DNA from: Amoebophrya sp. AT5.2
Lineage: Eukaryota > Sar > Dinophyceae > Syndiniales > Amoebophryaceae
Assembly: GCA_005223375.1 (NCBI GenBank)
Contig: RXOD01004637.1
Span: 1-19,648, forward strand
Reading direction: 5' to 3'
Length of the DNA: 19,648 nucleotides
Each line of letters starts with the position of its first letter. Position 1 is the first letter of the stretch. Of this stretch, positions 1 to 9,394 are shown one piece after another. The translations under genes and the position numbers were made by a program. The notes below the pieces were generated by a model. That model searched no databases and had not been told where the DNA came from. It was given only the letters and a program-made list of their open reading frames with translations.

Positions 1-1
1 A

Positions 2-2493
2 GGGAAGAAAGGGCCTTCGAGTAGTGCTGGAGGCATGGTACCGGGGGGCACGCCGGTAAGCACTGGGGGCGGCCCGATGGGATCCTCGGCGTCTTCGACG
101 CCGCTCGGCAGCAGCGCGGTGCTCGTTGGGAAAAAAGGCGCCGCTGGAGCCCTTACGGGCAAAAAGATGGGACCGCCTGTGAGAAACAGCGGGGGGCAAC
201 CACCGTCTAGACCATCACAGGTACTATTTTTGCACCTAGCTCACGCGCAGCCCTACCCTTCTCTCTCCACCTCATCGTCGTCTCTGAAAACCACTAGTAC
301 TTACTAGATTGATTCACTCATAGTTAGAATTATGTATGAAACAGAAGCCAGCCTTAGTGTCTGTGCTGCTCTACTTGTAATAGAAGTTTCTTGAAACCAA
401 CTTAGATAGAGTTTCTGACCGTGTGTGCGCACTTGCACCTCACACACCATGCATAGTATTACGGCCGTCGAGAAGTCCACGCACTACTACAGGCAACAAC
501 AAGCCAGATGCGCACTTCCTTTCTTCATCTTCTTCTTCACCGTAGTTCGTTAATACTTCTTCAGGTCGATAGCGACGCTGGCACTGCCTCCAATCCTCGT
601 CCCGACCGTCGTGCAAGCGGGCTGGAGCAGCAGCTTCCGTCCGCTTCTAGCGTCGGATCGCAGCCCCAGCTCGACCGCCGGTCCAGCGAAAGCTGCTCGA
701 CCCCGACAGGCGGTCTAGCACAGCACGACGAGCACGACGTGGTGAAGCCGCAGGTGCCCCCGCTCTCCGAGGATCCGACGGAGGATCGGCACGGGCGGAA
801 GGTGGACTTGGCGGAGGCGAAGATGGTGAAGGTTCCGTCGCTTGGGGACCAGGTACCGCACCAGCAGCCGCTGCCGACCCGTCGGGTCAAAGCTCTGGGG
901 AGCAGCCGCACCTCAGCTGCGTCGAAGACGAAAACGACTTGATCTATTTGAGGGAGAAACTCGACTACAACATCGTCGGGCCCGTGAACGCTGCAGATCT
1001 GGACCGATACCCACGCATCGAAAACTGGCTGCTCTCGCAAAAGGTACGTAGGTAAGTATGATTACCGAGCGTGCTGGTAGACAAAGACAGAGAAAGAAAC
1101 TAAAATCACCAAGAGCGATTCCCTTTCCCACACGACCAGGTATTTGGACTCGACATGAAGCACAATGTCGAGGGCCGGGACGACGAGTATTCCTATACCG
1201 CTTTGCTCATTTTCGCGGCACCGGCGAATAACAGCGATCCCGCGAAGGTCTTGCTGCTGAGGACGCACGAGTGCCACCAGCTCCCAGACTCCGTCGTGCA
1301 GGTGCGTTATTTTCCTTAGCCACAATCCTTGTTCTGGTTTTCTCATTTCTTTACCACGACGTCGTCATTTCTGCATTTATTTTGATTCACTTTTCTTTTT
1401 CACCCAGCCACTGCCTGGGGATTGATTTATAGCTGCCCAGATTCCACCAGCACATCGATCAGCATCCAATGCCATCGATCAGGTTATGATGTCTCGGTCC
1501 ACGGTGAAGGCGCTCGTGGGTGGCACCAACGTGCATATCAGCCGGTGTCAGAAGAGCTTTGGCATCGGCCTGGCCTGCGTAAAGGACCCGTCCGAGGTGG
1601 CAAAGGAATACGAGGGGATCGGAAAAATGCACCAGGGCACGCGCGAACTCTCGCTGAGACAGTTGTGCAGAGTATTCAACCTCACCTGCATCACGGACAA
1701 GCGAATACAAACCACCGACTGGGAAAAGCCCAGACTCAGGTACTATCATCTTACTATATCTGATTATATATTTTTTTGTCTTTCCGTTCTTGCCCGGCCG
1801 CTGCCCCTGCCGCAGCTATCAAACCCTCAAGTCAGACAACACAAGACAATGAATGACTACAAAACGAGACTCCTGACCCTGAGCCTGACAGATTCATATA
1901 GAAAATAACTGCGTGCGATTTTTATCCATCGATTAATGAATTTGTCTTCATCCTCGAGCAGTTTGTTGTATGTCAATCTCAATTTATCGAATCGATCGAT
2001 CGGCAGCCCCGCCCAAATCCGTTGTGCGGCGGACGACGGCTGGTGCTCGCTGCAGTCTTGGCTAAAGCTGGAGGAGGCGCGGCGATCCAAGCATGTGGAG
2101 AATCAACGGCGGAACAACCAGCGCGGACTCGACCACGCACTCCGTGACCAACGCCAGAACAGCCAGCGAAGTAGCAACGGAAGTAGCCAGCAGCAGCCCG
2201 GTTCCGGCAATGCGCCGCAGCAGCTACAACAAGGCCCGTTGGGCGGGGGCGGGATTCCAGGCACGCTTCCGGCGAGCGCCAACTATCATGGGAACGGCGA
2301 TCACCTTCACGCTCACCATCTCAGGGGCGGCGGTGCTCCTGGAATGGGGGCGCCAATGCTGGGAGGTCCTCCGATCGGCCCGCCTATGGGAGGCCCGATG
2401 GGAATGCATCACCCCATGCACTATGCGTATCAGGAGCCGCACCTCCCACATCAGCAGTATGATCCCTACATGATGAACGGAGGAGGGTACTAG
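2..2493 (+). CDS. DEDDy-type 3'-5' exonuclease domain protein, 5' partial, probably catalytically altered
   Basis: Six exons fit one reading frame: 2-220, 565-852, 906-1043, 1140-1301, 1483-1739 and 2007-2493 (stop TAG), about 516 visible residues; the true start lies upstream. The first two exons encode a Gly/Ser/Pro-rich, charged, probably disordered region. Exons 3-6 encode a fold like the WRN/EXD2/RNase D exonucleases. Motif I is GLDMKHN (normally D-x-E), motif II region is GIGLACVKDPSEVAKEY, then LSLRQLCRVFNL, TDWEKPRL and motif III region SPAQIRCAADDGWCSLQSWL (normally YAAxDA). The split codon at 1739/2007 restores SPAQIR, which supports that junction. The tail is Gln/Asn-rich and then Gly/Pro/Met/His-rich. 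The family removes nucleotides from DNA or RNA 3' ends with two metal ions. Here the motif I Glu is Lys and the motif III Tyr is Cys, so activity is doubtful. The intron 853-905 is the least certain part. Exact family within the DEDD group is not resolved. Confidence 0.75.
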
Positions 2494-3087
2494 CGAGCGG
2501 AAGAGTGCTGTTGAAGAGGTTGGAGTGGAAGATCCACGACAAGCAGAATCACAACGCCAGCAACGCGCAGCAGAAAATTGAGGAAGAGCAGCACCAGGAA
2601 GCCGTGCCTTTTTCTCGAACAATCAATGAAAGGCGGAGATGGAGAATGCGCGGCGAGATCAAGGAAAAATTATGTTGTGAGGCTCACTATAATATTTCCA
2701 AGAACCGAGCATAGCCATACGATACAGCTGAAATTGGTTTAAGTATAAATGAACTCTGGGGCATGACCTCTGCGCAATGCTGTACACTAGAGAAGCCCTA
2801 GATAATTGATGGCTAGTACATAAAAATGCCAGAGCACCAACAGCAGTTCTAATTTTTGAATTGAATCAAGGAAGGAAATTGCGTGTCGTGGTGGGTTAGT
2901 TGCTTGCCGTGGAAATAGGTGTAGCTGTAGCAGAAGGAGCTACTAGAATCGCTTTTCGATTTCGCTTTACCACTGCGCTACCTACCTGCGCAAGGTAGAA
3001 CGCCGTAGTACCCGTAGAAGTCGGCTCTAGAAATACGAGCCGGAGCCGCAGCATAAGTTAGTACTACAAGCACAAGCAGAGCAAGTA
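2494..3087. other. intergenic stretch between convergent genes
   Basis: This lies between the stop of the exonuclease-like gene on the plus strand and the stop of the minus-strand orphan, so it should hold both 3' untranslated regions. A 210-base open frame at 2505-2714 follows the plus-strand stop but has no ATG start and no recognisable product. No repeat or RNA gene was seen. Confidence 0.5.
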
Positions 3088-4257
3088 CTAGTACGTCGTC
3101 TCATCTCTGGTAGGAGGACGGACGCAGACAACACTGTACAAACTGTCTCCCTCCTCGTCCTCATAAAATGCTCGCAGCGGATTCGCGGCGGCTGATGCTC
3201 CTGCACTATTTTTTTTCGCAACATCGCCATTTTCATCGTGCGGTCGGATTCGTCTTGATGAGCGACATCTGGTGGACCTCACAGTACCAGTATAGCGCTA
3301 GCTCCGGCTAGTAATCATGTTGCAGCCCCCACAAAACCTCATTCCACGACTTGGACCCATCATTTCTTCGAATGACCACCAAGATGCAGGATAACGCTGT
3401 AACTCACTCTCCGCGGCTGCTGAATCATTTCGTCGCTCGTTTTTTTGTCGCTTGCTTGGGAGGCCATTCAAACCAACCGCCCGACGAGTTCGATATCGGA
3501 AAGGAAAAAAGCAGCATCGCAAACCAAACCAACGCAAAATCGAAAGGGCGGTGTGTGTAGTTTGAGAGTTCTCCAGGGAGCGAGGGCGACGTCGAGCTTT
3601 CCGGCGCACCGCAGAAGGCTAGATGATCTCCGCTACACTTACGCGCTTGTGGACAATCGTCAGGACCATTCTTGCAGAAGGCAGAAACTTGATTTTCGAG
3701 AAGTTGATCGATGATCCACTGGCCGGTGTTGTTGAGCGCGTCGAGGCAATCGTGGTGCGCAATCAGCCGATGCATATGTTTGTATTTTCCATAGTCGTCA
3801 ATAGGTAGCGTAGAAACAGTAGGTACGATGTGGGTGATCGTTCGCGTTCGGTCACTCGGAAAAACATCACTGAAGAAACGAACGGAACCGCTTAGCTAAA
3901 AATAGATAAATCACTAATCACAGGAAGGTATAGCGAATGAAGAGCAGTAGCATTCCTCTGTGCCAACGCGCCCCTCCCCGGCACCGGGGGTTGCTGCTGA
4001 AGAATCAGACATTGCTCAGGCTGTGCTGCATAAAGGAAAAAGAAGAAGTAGCTGAAGGAAGGAACCTGCAAAATGAAACTCGTGTAATCATGTAGTCTCG
4101 AGAAAAAGAAAAACATGAAGAAGACTCATGCGGATTGTGCCACCCGAAGACACGACAGTCAGAGTCGTGGAAATCTCGGCGGAGACAGTTTCGCGCTCTT
4201 TTTGGTAGTGCCCGCTCCCGCTGATATTTTCGTAATAAACTACTGCACCTAGTGTAA
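3088..4257 (-). CDS. unrecognised multi-exon gene on the minus strand (model)
   Basis: No function recognised. Minus-strand exons that join in phase are, in transcript order: about 4250-4257 down to 4120-4170 (reads VVYYENISGSGHYQKERE); about 3998 to 3915 (reads GEGRVGTEECYCSSFAIPS); 3869 to 3643 (reads DVFPSDRTRTITHIV and later NNTGQWIIDQLLENQ); 3455 to 3408 (reads SDKKTSDEMIQQPRR); and 3297 to 3088, ending in TAG (reads ANPLRAFYEDEEGDSLYS). Good donors include GTAAGTG at 3642 and GTGAGT at 3407; the acceptor before 3869 is TTTCTTCAG. The 3869-3643 exon has several Cys in a pattern like CKNGPDDCPQA. Third positions favour G/C in these frames and not in the opposite strand. Alternative: the 3467-3088 part, which has its own ATG at 3467 (MASQASDKK), could be a separate small gene of 89 residues. 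Exon borders upstream of 3998 are guesses. Confidence 0.4.
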
Positions 4258-4863
4258 GAAGATACCTCACCAATCGTTTTTTTCATCATGCCGACGTTTT
4301 TTTCAGAAAATAAAAGTGCGCTCACGTCCTCATTGTGGTTTCCTCATGAGCGTCGGCACTGATATGGCATTCGGATCGTTATGTTTGTGTCTGACTTTTT
4401 TCTTTTTTTCGACGCCGTCTCCGGTTGTTGTTTTTTGGTACGGACCATGCATGATTGTCGGCACATCACCATCAGCACTTTTGCGCGTCCATTCCGGAGC
4501 GCGTGTTTACATTATTACGATCGATGGATTTAATCTCCGATTAAGCTTAAGGCATTGCTTCACGACGACAGGCTCGAGTCGTCTCGGCGACTCCGAGCAA
4601 ACTTTACATAGAGAGAAAGATCACCCTGGCCGGCTCTCTCCTGAAAATAAGGAACATAGTTTTGAAAAAATACCTTGACCTTCATCATCGAAGTTAGAAT
4701 TCAAGTGAGGCACTTGTCCCGTTCGTGTCCAGCACCAGAACCTTTAGAATATTCTTCTTAATCTTACCCTCTTCTCCACAATCTGGATCAGCCAACTCCA
4801 ACTGCCTTCTAATTCAAATATCTTTCACGACTCAACACTGACCACCAAAAATATCCAATATCC
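4258..4863. other. region upstream of two divergent genes, possible extra minus-strand exons
   Basis: The minus strand holds an open stretch from about 4500 to 4342 reading DVPTIMHGPYQKTTTGDG and ending KHNDPNAISVPTLMRKPQ before TGA. A short ATG-led piece near 4690 (MMKVK) is followed by GTATTTTTTC and, 40 bases on, TTTTCAG. These look coding but could not be joined in phase to the minus-strand model. On the plus strand this is the promoter and 5' untranslated side of the gene starting at 4864. No TATA box or other core element was convincingly identified. Confidence 0.3.
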
Positions 4864-7629
4864 ATGTCCAGTTTACGGCCACTTCCTGACACGACGAGCA
4901 GTGCTCCTGCGGCAAATCCGACTCTGCAGCCAATGCTTCTTTTCGCTCCTCCAGAGGAATTACATGGGAGGCCGGGCGACCACGACACAAAAAAGCCCGA
5001 GCCCGACACTCACACTCCCATGGGCGGCTCACAACCTGACCCGGTGCCAGACTGCACGTCCTGCTGGCCGCCGTTCGCCGCAGCTTTCTCCTCGTCTCCC
5101 GGTGTCGGCGATCCGTTTTCTCCACAGCAGCACGCGAATAGTTTCGGTCTTTCGCACTCGCTCTCTCCCCCGCAGAGTCCGAACCCAGCGGCGCTGAACA
5201 TCGAAGTGGAAAAGGAAAACCAGAGCCATCATGCCGGCCGTTTTCTTCTGCCGCAGCAGCACGAGGACGAGGAGGCGGAAGACATCAGCGTGAACGTCGC
5301 CACTGTCCCCGCATCTCCGACGGCGCACGGACAATACCACTTCTTCCAGATGCAGGAGTTTCAGTTTCAAGGAACCCCCGGCGCACAAAAGGAACTCCAA
5401 CTACCGCCTGCATCTGCGGCGGGCGTCAATGGCGTTACGGTTACCTCCAACAAGAATGCCGCCCACCTGCTGCAGCTCTCGCCACGGGAGCGAGTCATGC
5501 TTTTCGAGCCACGCAGCCGGGTGGTTGAATACCAGGAGCCGGTGGAGAACTTCCGCATCGCTCTCGACCCCTATGGCGTGCTGCACTCTCTCCGGCAGGG
5601 TTTGAAAATCGCGAATGGCCGGGCGATTTTCACCGCGGTTTTCGAGCACCAGCACCAGCACGCTCCTCCTGTCTACGAGGATGGGGACACGTGCACCCAC
5701 TTCATCGCGAAACCGGTTCGTGTGAGCCAATTGCTGCTCCCGGTCGTGAGCCGAGAGCTCGACGCGGTGAAAAAGTTGACGCTGCGCATGAAGGAAGAGT
5801 TTAAGCGGGATCGGTATGCGAGAGCGACCTGCGTAAAGGTGCTGGTGATCGACGCGACCGGAGTTTTGCACGGAGTCGTGGTAGAAAGGCTCGGGGTACC
5901 CAAGGCGTGGCGTGGCGCAGCGGAGCAGGCTGCAGAAGACGATGCAAAAAATGCACGACCTCCGGGAAACACGGGAAAGCTACAAGGGAGCGCTGGAAAA
6001 ACGAGTATGTTGTCCACGGGCGCGAGTCTTAGTCACGGACTCGTGTTTGTTACCCCGCCAACAGACAAGAAGGCGACGGGCGCCGGCACGTCGGCAGCCC
6101 CGAAGAACGCGAGCAAGAACGTTTTGCAGAATGCTTTCCACGGCAAGAAAACATCTTCGCCGACCGCCGCGGAATTTTCCCCCCGCGGTCGCACTGCGCA
6201 GGTGGCTGCACGCAGCGAGGCCCGACTGCGGGCGCGTCGCGAGCTAAGTGCCGAGGAAAAAAAGAACGATTGGCTGCGCAGAAACCGAGGAACTGCTTGG
6301 GCCGGACCAGGGTATGCGCCCTCTTCTTCCTCACCTGCCGGACCTGGGCCAGCAGGCAAGAAAATGCTATTCGTCCCAGCAGGCGCAGTTCAGCCGCTGA
6401 AGCGCGCGACCTCACCTGCAAACGACGTCGTGCGCGAGATCGAAGCAGTCCTTTCCATCCGAACGGAAGAAGGAATCCGCACCCTCAACGCCACGAAAAG
6501 CCGTCTCAAGAAGTTCTTCCGCAAGCGCCAGGCCCGCCACCAAAAGCGATCTGCGCCCTTCGCGTCGCAACTCTCCCCGCTCCTGGACGATAGGAAGCTG
6601 TTCTTCGAGGACGAGAATCCTGCTTCTTCCATGGGAACTCTGATGTCGAGGTCGACCAAGGTCACGTCCTACCTGCCGCTCCGCCGCACCAACGGCAGTA
6701 GTGTTCTGCGCGCCCCCGCGAGAAGCACCAACGGTACTACGGGCACACCGACCCAAAAGAACCGCGACACCATTGCCCGCAGGCACTCTCTGGACCTCGC
6801 CACCTCGCTTTTGTATTCGCTTCCGGGGCCGGTTCCGTCCCTGACGATTGATGGCCGCGTGGACATCTTCCCCGCACTCTTGCCGAAAGCCGGCCGCGTG
6901 CACGACGCTGACCCCTCGACTTGCGTCTCGCCCTACGAGCGACAGCAGCACGAGAAGCGCGTCGCGAACAAGAAGTCGAAGTTCCGGCAACTGCAGAAGC
7001 AAGCAGCAACTCCGCTCACCTCCTACGCGCACCTTTTCGTGGTGGACAATCTGGCGGGGAGGGTGCACGACATTGTTGACGTCTCTGCAGCTTGTCCTTG
7101 CGATCATGACTGCTTGTCTCCGCTCAGTACTTCTGGCATCGTCCACGAAGCGAACAGCAACGAGCACAAGAAAGCGCGCTTCCGAAACTACCTGCAGAAG
7201 AAGCGGGCGCGCCTTCATGAGGAGCAGCACCTCGCGAAGTGCTCTCTGCGGGAACACGTGAAATTCGCAGTTGCTGGAGCAGAGGGGAGATCAGCTGAAG
7301 CAGGTGCAGGAGACTACAAAGGCGGAGTTGCGGCAGAAGAGGGGAAGAACGCGGTGTATCCGATCTTGCTTGCGCAGACCCTTTCGCCGAGTAGTGGGCA
7401 TCGGAAGCGGCAGTTTCTGGCGGACCGCCGCGAGAAGCAAATGAACCAGACGATGCAGAACAGCACCAAACGAGAGAAGTTGCGGCACTTCGGAATCGCG
7501 GACAAATTCATCGGCATGATCGGGACGGCGTCCTCCTCAACCACCAAAAGTGCGTCGTCAGCTGCCGAGATAGAATCTAACCTCGACAGCGAGGGGGAAC
7601 AAGACGAGGAGTTTTGTTTCGCGAGCTGA
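4864..7629 (+). CDS. 921-residue intronless orphan protein with repeated G-x-L/V-H motifs
   Basis: One uninterrupted frame, ATG at 4864 to TGA at 7629, with strong G/C third positions; no splice is needed. The family is not recognised. Residues 1-190 are Pro/Ser/Gln-rich and likely disordered. Residues about 215-345 look folded (LQLSPRERVMLFEPRSRVVE, then CVKVLVIDATGVLHGVVVE). Residues 350-530 are Ala/Lys/Gly-rich linker. Residues 530-920 alternate basic helices with short hydrophobic strands. The motif G-[VRI]-[LV]-H occurs at residues 238, 333, 677, 732 and 758, and a variant GRVD at 664. VLVIDATGVLHGVVV (about 326-340) resembles LFVVDNLAGRVHDIVDV (about 723-739). Basic segments KSRLKKFFRKRQ (545-556), KKSKFRQLQKQ (703-713) and KKARFRNYLQKK (769-780) resemble each other. 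No signal peptide or membrane segment is evident. The basic helices could bind nucleic acid or another acidic partner, but that is speculation. The C-terminus is acidic (SEGEQDEEF). Confidence 0.85.
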   Translation: MSSLRPLPDTTSSAPAANPTLQPMLLFAPPEELHGRPGDHDTKKPEPDTHTPMGGSQPDPVPDCTSCWPPFAAAFSSSPGVGDPFSPQQHANSFGLSHSLSPPQSPNPAALNIEVEKENQSHHAGRFLLPQQHEDEEAEDISVNVATVPASPTAHGQYHFFQMQEFQFQGTPGAQKELQLPPASAAGVNGVTVTSNKNAAHLLQLSPRERVMLFEPRSRVVEYQEPVENFRIALDPYGVLHSLRQGLKIANGRAIFTAVFEHQHQHAPPVYEDGDTCTHFIAKPVRVSQLLLPVVSRELDAVKKLTLRMKEEFKRDRYARATCVKVLVIDATGVLHGVVVERLGVPKAWRGAAEQAAEDDAKNARPPGNTGKLQGSAGKTSMLSTGASLSHGLVFVTPPTDKKATGAGTSAAPKNASKNVLQNAFHGKKTSSPTAAEFSPRGRTAQVAARSEARLRARRELSAEEKKNDWLRRNRGTAWAGPGYAPSSSSPAGPGPAGKKMLFVPAGAVQPLKRATSPANDVVREIEAVLSIRTEEGIRTLNATKSRLKKFFRKRQARHQKRSAPFASQLSPLLDDRKLFFEDENPASSMGTLMSRSTKVTSYLPLRRTNGSSVLRAPARSTNGTTGTPTQKNRDTIARRHSLDLATSLLYSLPGPVPSLTIDGRVDIFPALLPKAGRVHDADPSTCVSPYERQQHEKRVANKKSKFRQLQKQAATPLTSYAHLFVVDNLAGRVHDIVDVSAACPCDHDCLSPLSTSGIVHEANSNEHKKARFRNYLQKKRARLHEEQHLAKCSLREHVKFAVAGAEGRSAEAGAGDYKGGVAAEEGKNAVYPILLAQTLSPSSGHRKRQFLADRREKQMNQTMQNSTKREKLRHFGIADKFIGMIGTASSSTTKSASSAAEIESNLDSEGEQDEEFCFAS

Positions 7630-8330
7630 CCGTGGGCTTTCGTGGAGGAGCATGTCGCAAACGTCGTGGGGAAGATGAAGTGTGGTGGATTAATTTATTG
7701 GATATATTGGAGTCGTCAACTTTTTGGGATTTACAGCACGCCTACTACCACAAGATCAATGTGATTTTGAGGATTTTTGTCAATATAAGTAGAATTGCAT
7801 GACTGATCATGGTCAGAAGTCAACGGCTTGCCATAATAGTAATACTTTACTAGTACTAGTAGATGTAGGAGTAGGAATAGGGGTCAAATTCAAAGTATAT
7901 TTACGCTTACGACAAGAACAAGACTCCAAACTAATATTTCTTCCGACCATCGAATAGGCTGAGGCTCGGGTTAGTCCTAACATCAAGTTAGTAGGATCAA
8001 GAACACGCTCACGAATCACATTCACGCCGACACCTACCACAGGCCGAAGTTAAATCGCCGCTACATACGGATACCGATACAATCTGGTTTTCTTTCAGCA
8101 CAAGCTTCTATCTTTGTTTTGTACCATCGTACGTTGGGCACCAACTCACTGGAACAGCATGCACGTCGAGACAGCGGACGTGAAAGCGAATTATTTATTT
8201 GAAAATTTGTTGCAATGAATTGCAAGTGTCGTGGTACTACTAGAAGGGAACGACCAGCATAAGCATAACCATGTTTATTTATTCTCATCTTCACGGGAAG
8301 CAAGCGAACCGAACATGGTCGCTCATCTTT
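7630..8330. other. non-coding stretch downstream of the 921-residue orphan
   Basis: AT-richer than its neighbours, with short CTAGTA-type runs near 7848-7865. Open frames here are short, with codon use unlike the confirmed genes. No RNA gene or repeat was recognised. The 3' untranslated region of the upstream gene should lie at its start. Confidence 0.5.
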
Positions 8331-8570
8331 TTATTCATAGATACGGGGTAGAGCCAGGGATGCGCCGTCGTGAAGATATGACATAGTAGGTACGTCGACA
8401 TCGTTATAAATATGGCGCAATATCATGATAAACGAATCCGCGCCGTTCACGATCACTTTAAGGTTAAACTCGCGCATTTCGTTTGGAACGAGACCCACTC
8501 GCACAGAGGACATACGACGAGGACCACATTGACATTCATCGCACGAAAAGTTTGCCCCTCGATTCCTCAT
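8331..8570 (-). CDS. possible exon or small gene, unrecognised
   Basis: A minus-strand frame of 79 codons with an ATG and a stop TAA. It reads plausibly as protein (CDECQCGPRRM near the start, then FNLKVIVNGADSFIMILRHI, ending ASLALPRIYE), with a mix of hydrophobic and charged residues expected of a folded domain. No family is recognised. The opposite plus-strand frame at 8412-8624 is less protein-like. No clear splice acceptor or neighbour exon was joined, so it could be chance. Confidence 0.25.
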   Translation of the reverse strand: MRNRGANFSCDECQCGPRRMSSVRVGLVPNEMREFNLKVIVNGADSFIMILRHIYNDVDVPTMSYLHDGASLALPRIYE

Positions 8571-9394
8571 TACTGTTTGGAGTGGTGTTCTTCACAGGTG
8601 GGAAAGTATCGGTCCCTTCAGTGAATCAATGTTGAATCATGGATGTCACTACGGCGTCTGCTGAGAGCCAACCGAAGAACGATCCGAAGGCAAGATGAAA
8701 TGCGGAAATCAATTCACCAAAATGTCAATACTGCTGCTGTCGGGACGCATATCACTACCACTATGCTTTGTCCAATAGAAACTACATGTCACGCTGTTCA
8801 ATGTTGGCAATGTATTCCCTCCAACATTTTTGCGTCTACTTCCACTGGGACAGCAGCCGAGCTAACGCGAGCTAGTGCATGACTTTCTTGATCTTGATTT
8901 CCTTATCCTTCGACGTATTTGAACAACGCCTTGCTCCGTGCGTGATTTGCCATAGCCATTGCCAACGAAGTCGTAATTTTGCTTTACTCTTTGACTTCCC
9001 AGGCTACAGCGGTCGTGAAAGTTTTTTTTTGCAAAACCAAAAGCATACGAGTGTTAAGACTCTACTCCGTAGCGACACATACCGTGCCATTTCTGGCGGA
9101 AGGGAACCCTCCGTGGTTGTTGAAGGTGCTCTCCACTTCTTGGAAGAAGACTGCGCTTTCTATTCACTCGTGACCGCCGCGACCTCAGAAGCCAGCTGCA
9201 TATATCTCGTGTTAACTGCATCGCCACCACGACGACCCGTCTGGCGTCTATACAACGAAGATTTTTTTGAAGCGGAAGCCACCAGGTGACGACTCTCGTG
9301 GACACGCACCACTCTGGTGACCAGAGGACGTCGAGCGCCGAGAGCCGTAGAAGCTGGTGCTTTTTGATCTCACGAACGAGACGGCCCCTCCAAA
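8571..9394. other. upstream region of SAR1, no gene supported
   Basis: Contains several open frames (8643-8882, 8879-9289 plus; 9054-9629 minus) with no recognisable domain and weak codon bias; the minus one is partly a shadow of SAR1 exon 1. The SAR1 promoter and 5' untranslated region should lie at the right-hand end. No core promoter element was identified. Confidence 0.45.

Noticed and set aside
561..1040. Minus-strand frame of 159 codons
   Set aside because: Shadow of the plus-strand exonuclease exons; Cys/Arg/Ser-rich composition without a domain.
2505..2714. Open frame directly after the exonuclease-like stop
   Set aside because: No ATG, charged low-complexity content, and sits where a 3' untranslated region is expected.
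3619..3642. A 24-base intron on the minus strand (GTAAGTG...ATCTAG)
   Set aside because: Unlikely length; since 24 is a multiple of three the frame is open either way, and a longer intron to the acceptor near 3456 also fits the phase.
6412..7257. Minus-strand frame of 281 codons inside the 921-residue gene
   Set aside because: Antisense shadow produced by the G/C third-position bias of the sense gene; Arg/Val/Leu-rich, no motif.
8950..8970. Possible relic of the dinoflagellate spliced leader (CCATAGCCATT...)
   Set aside because: Only the first 11 or so bases resemble the leader, with a mismatch; the rest diverges, and no gene start follows closely.
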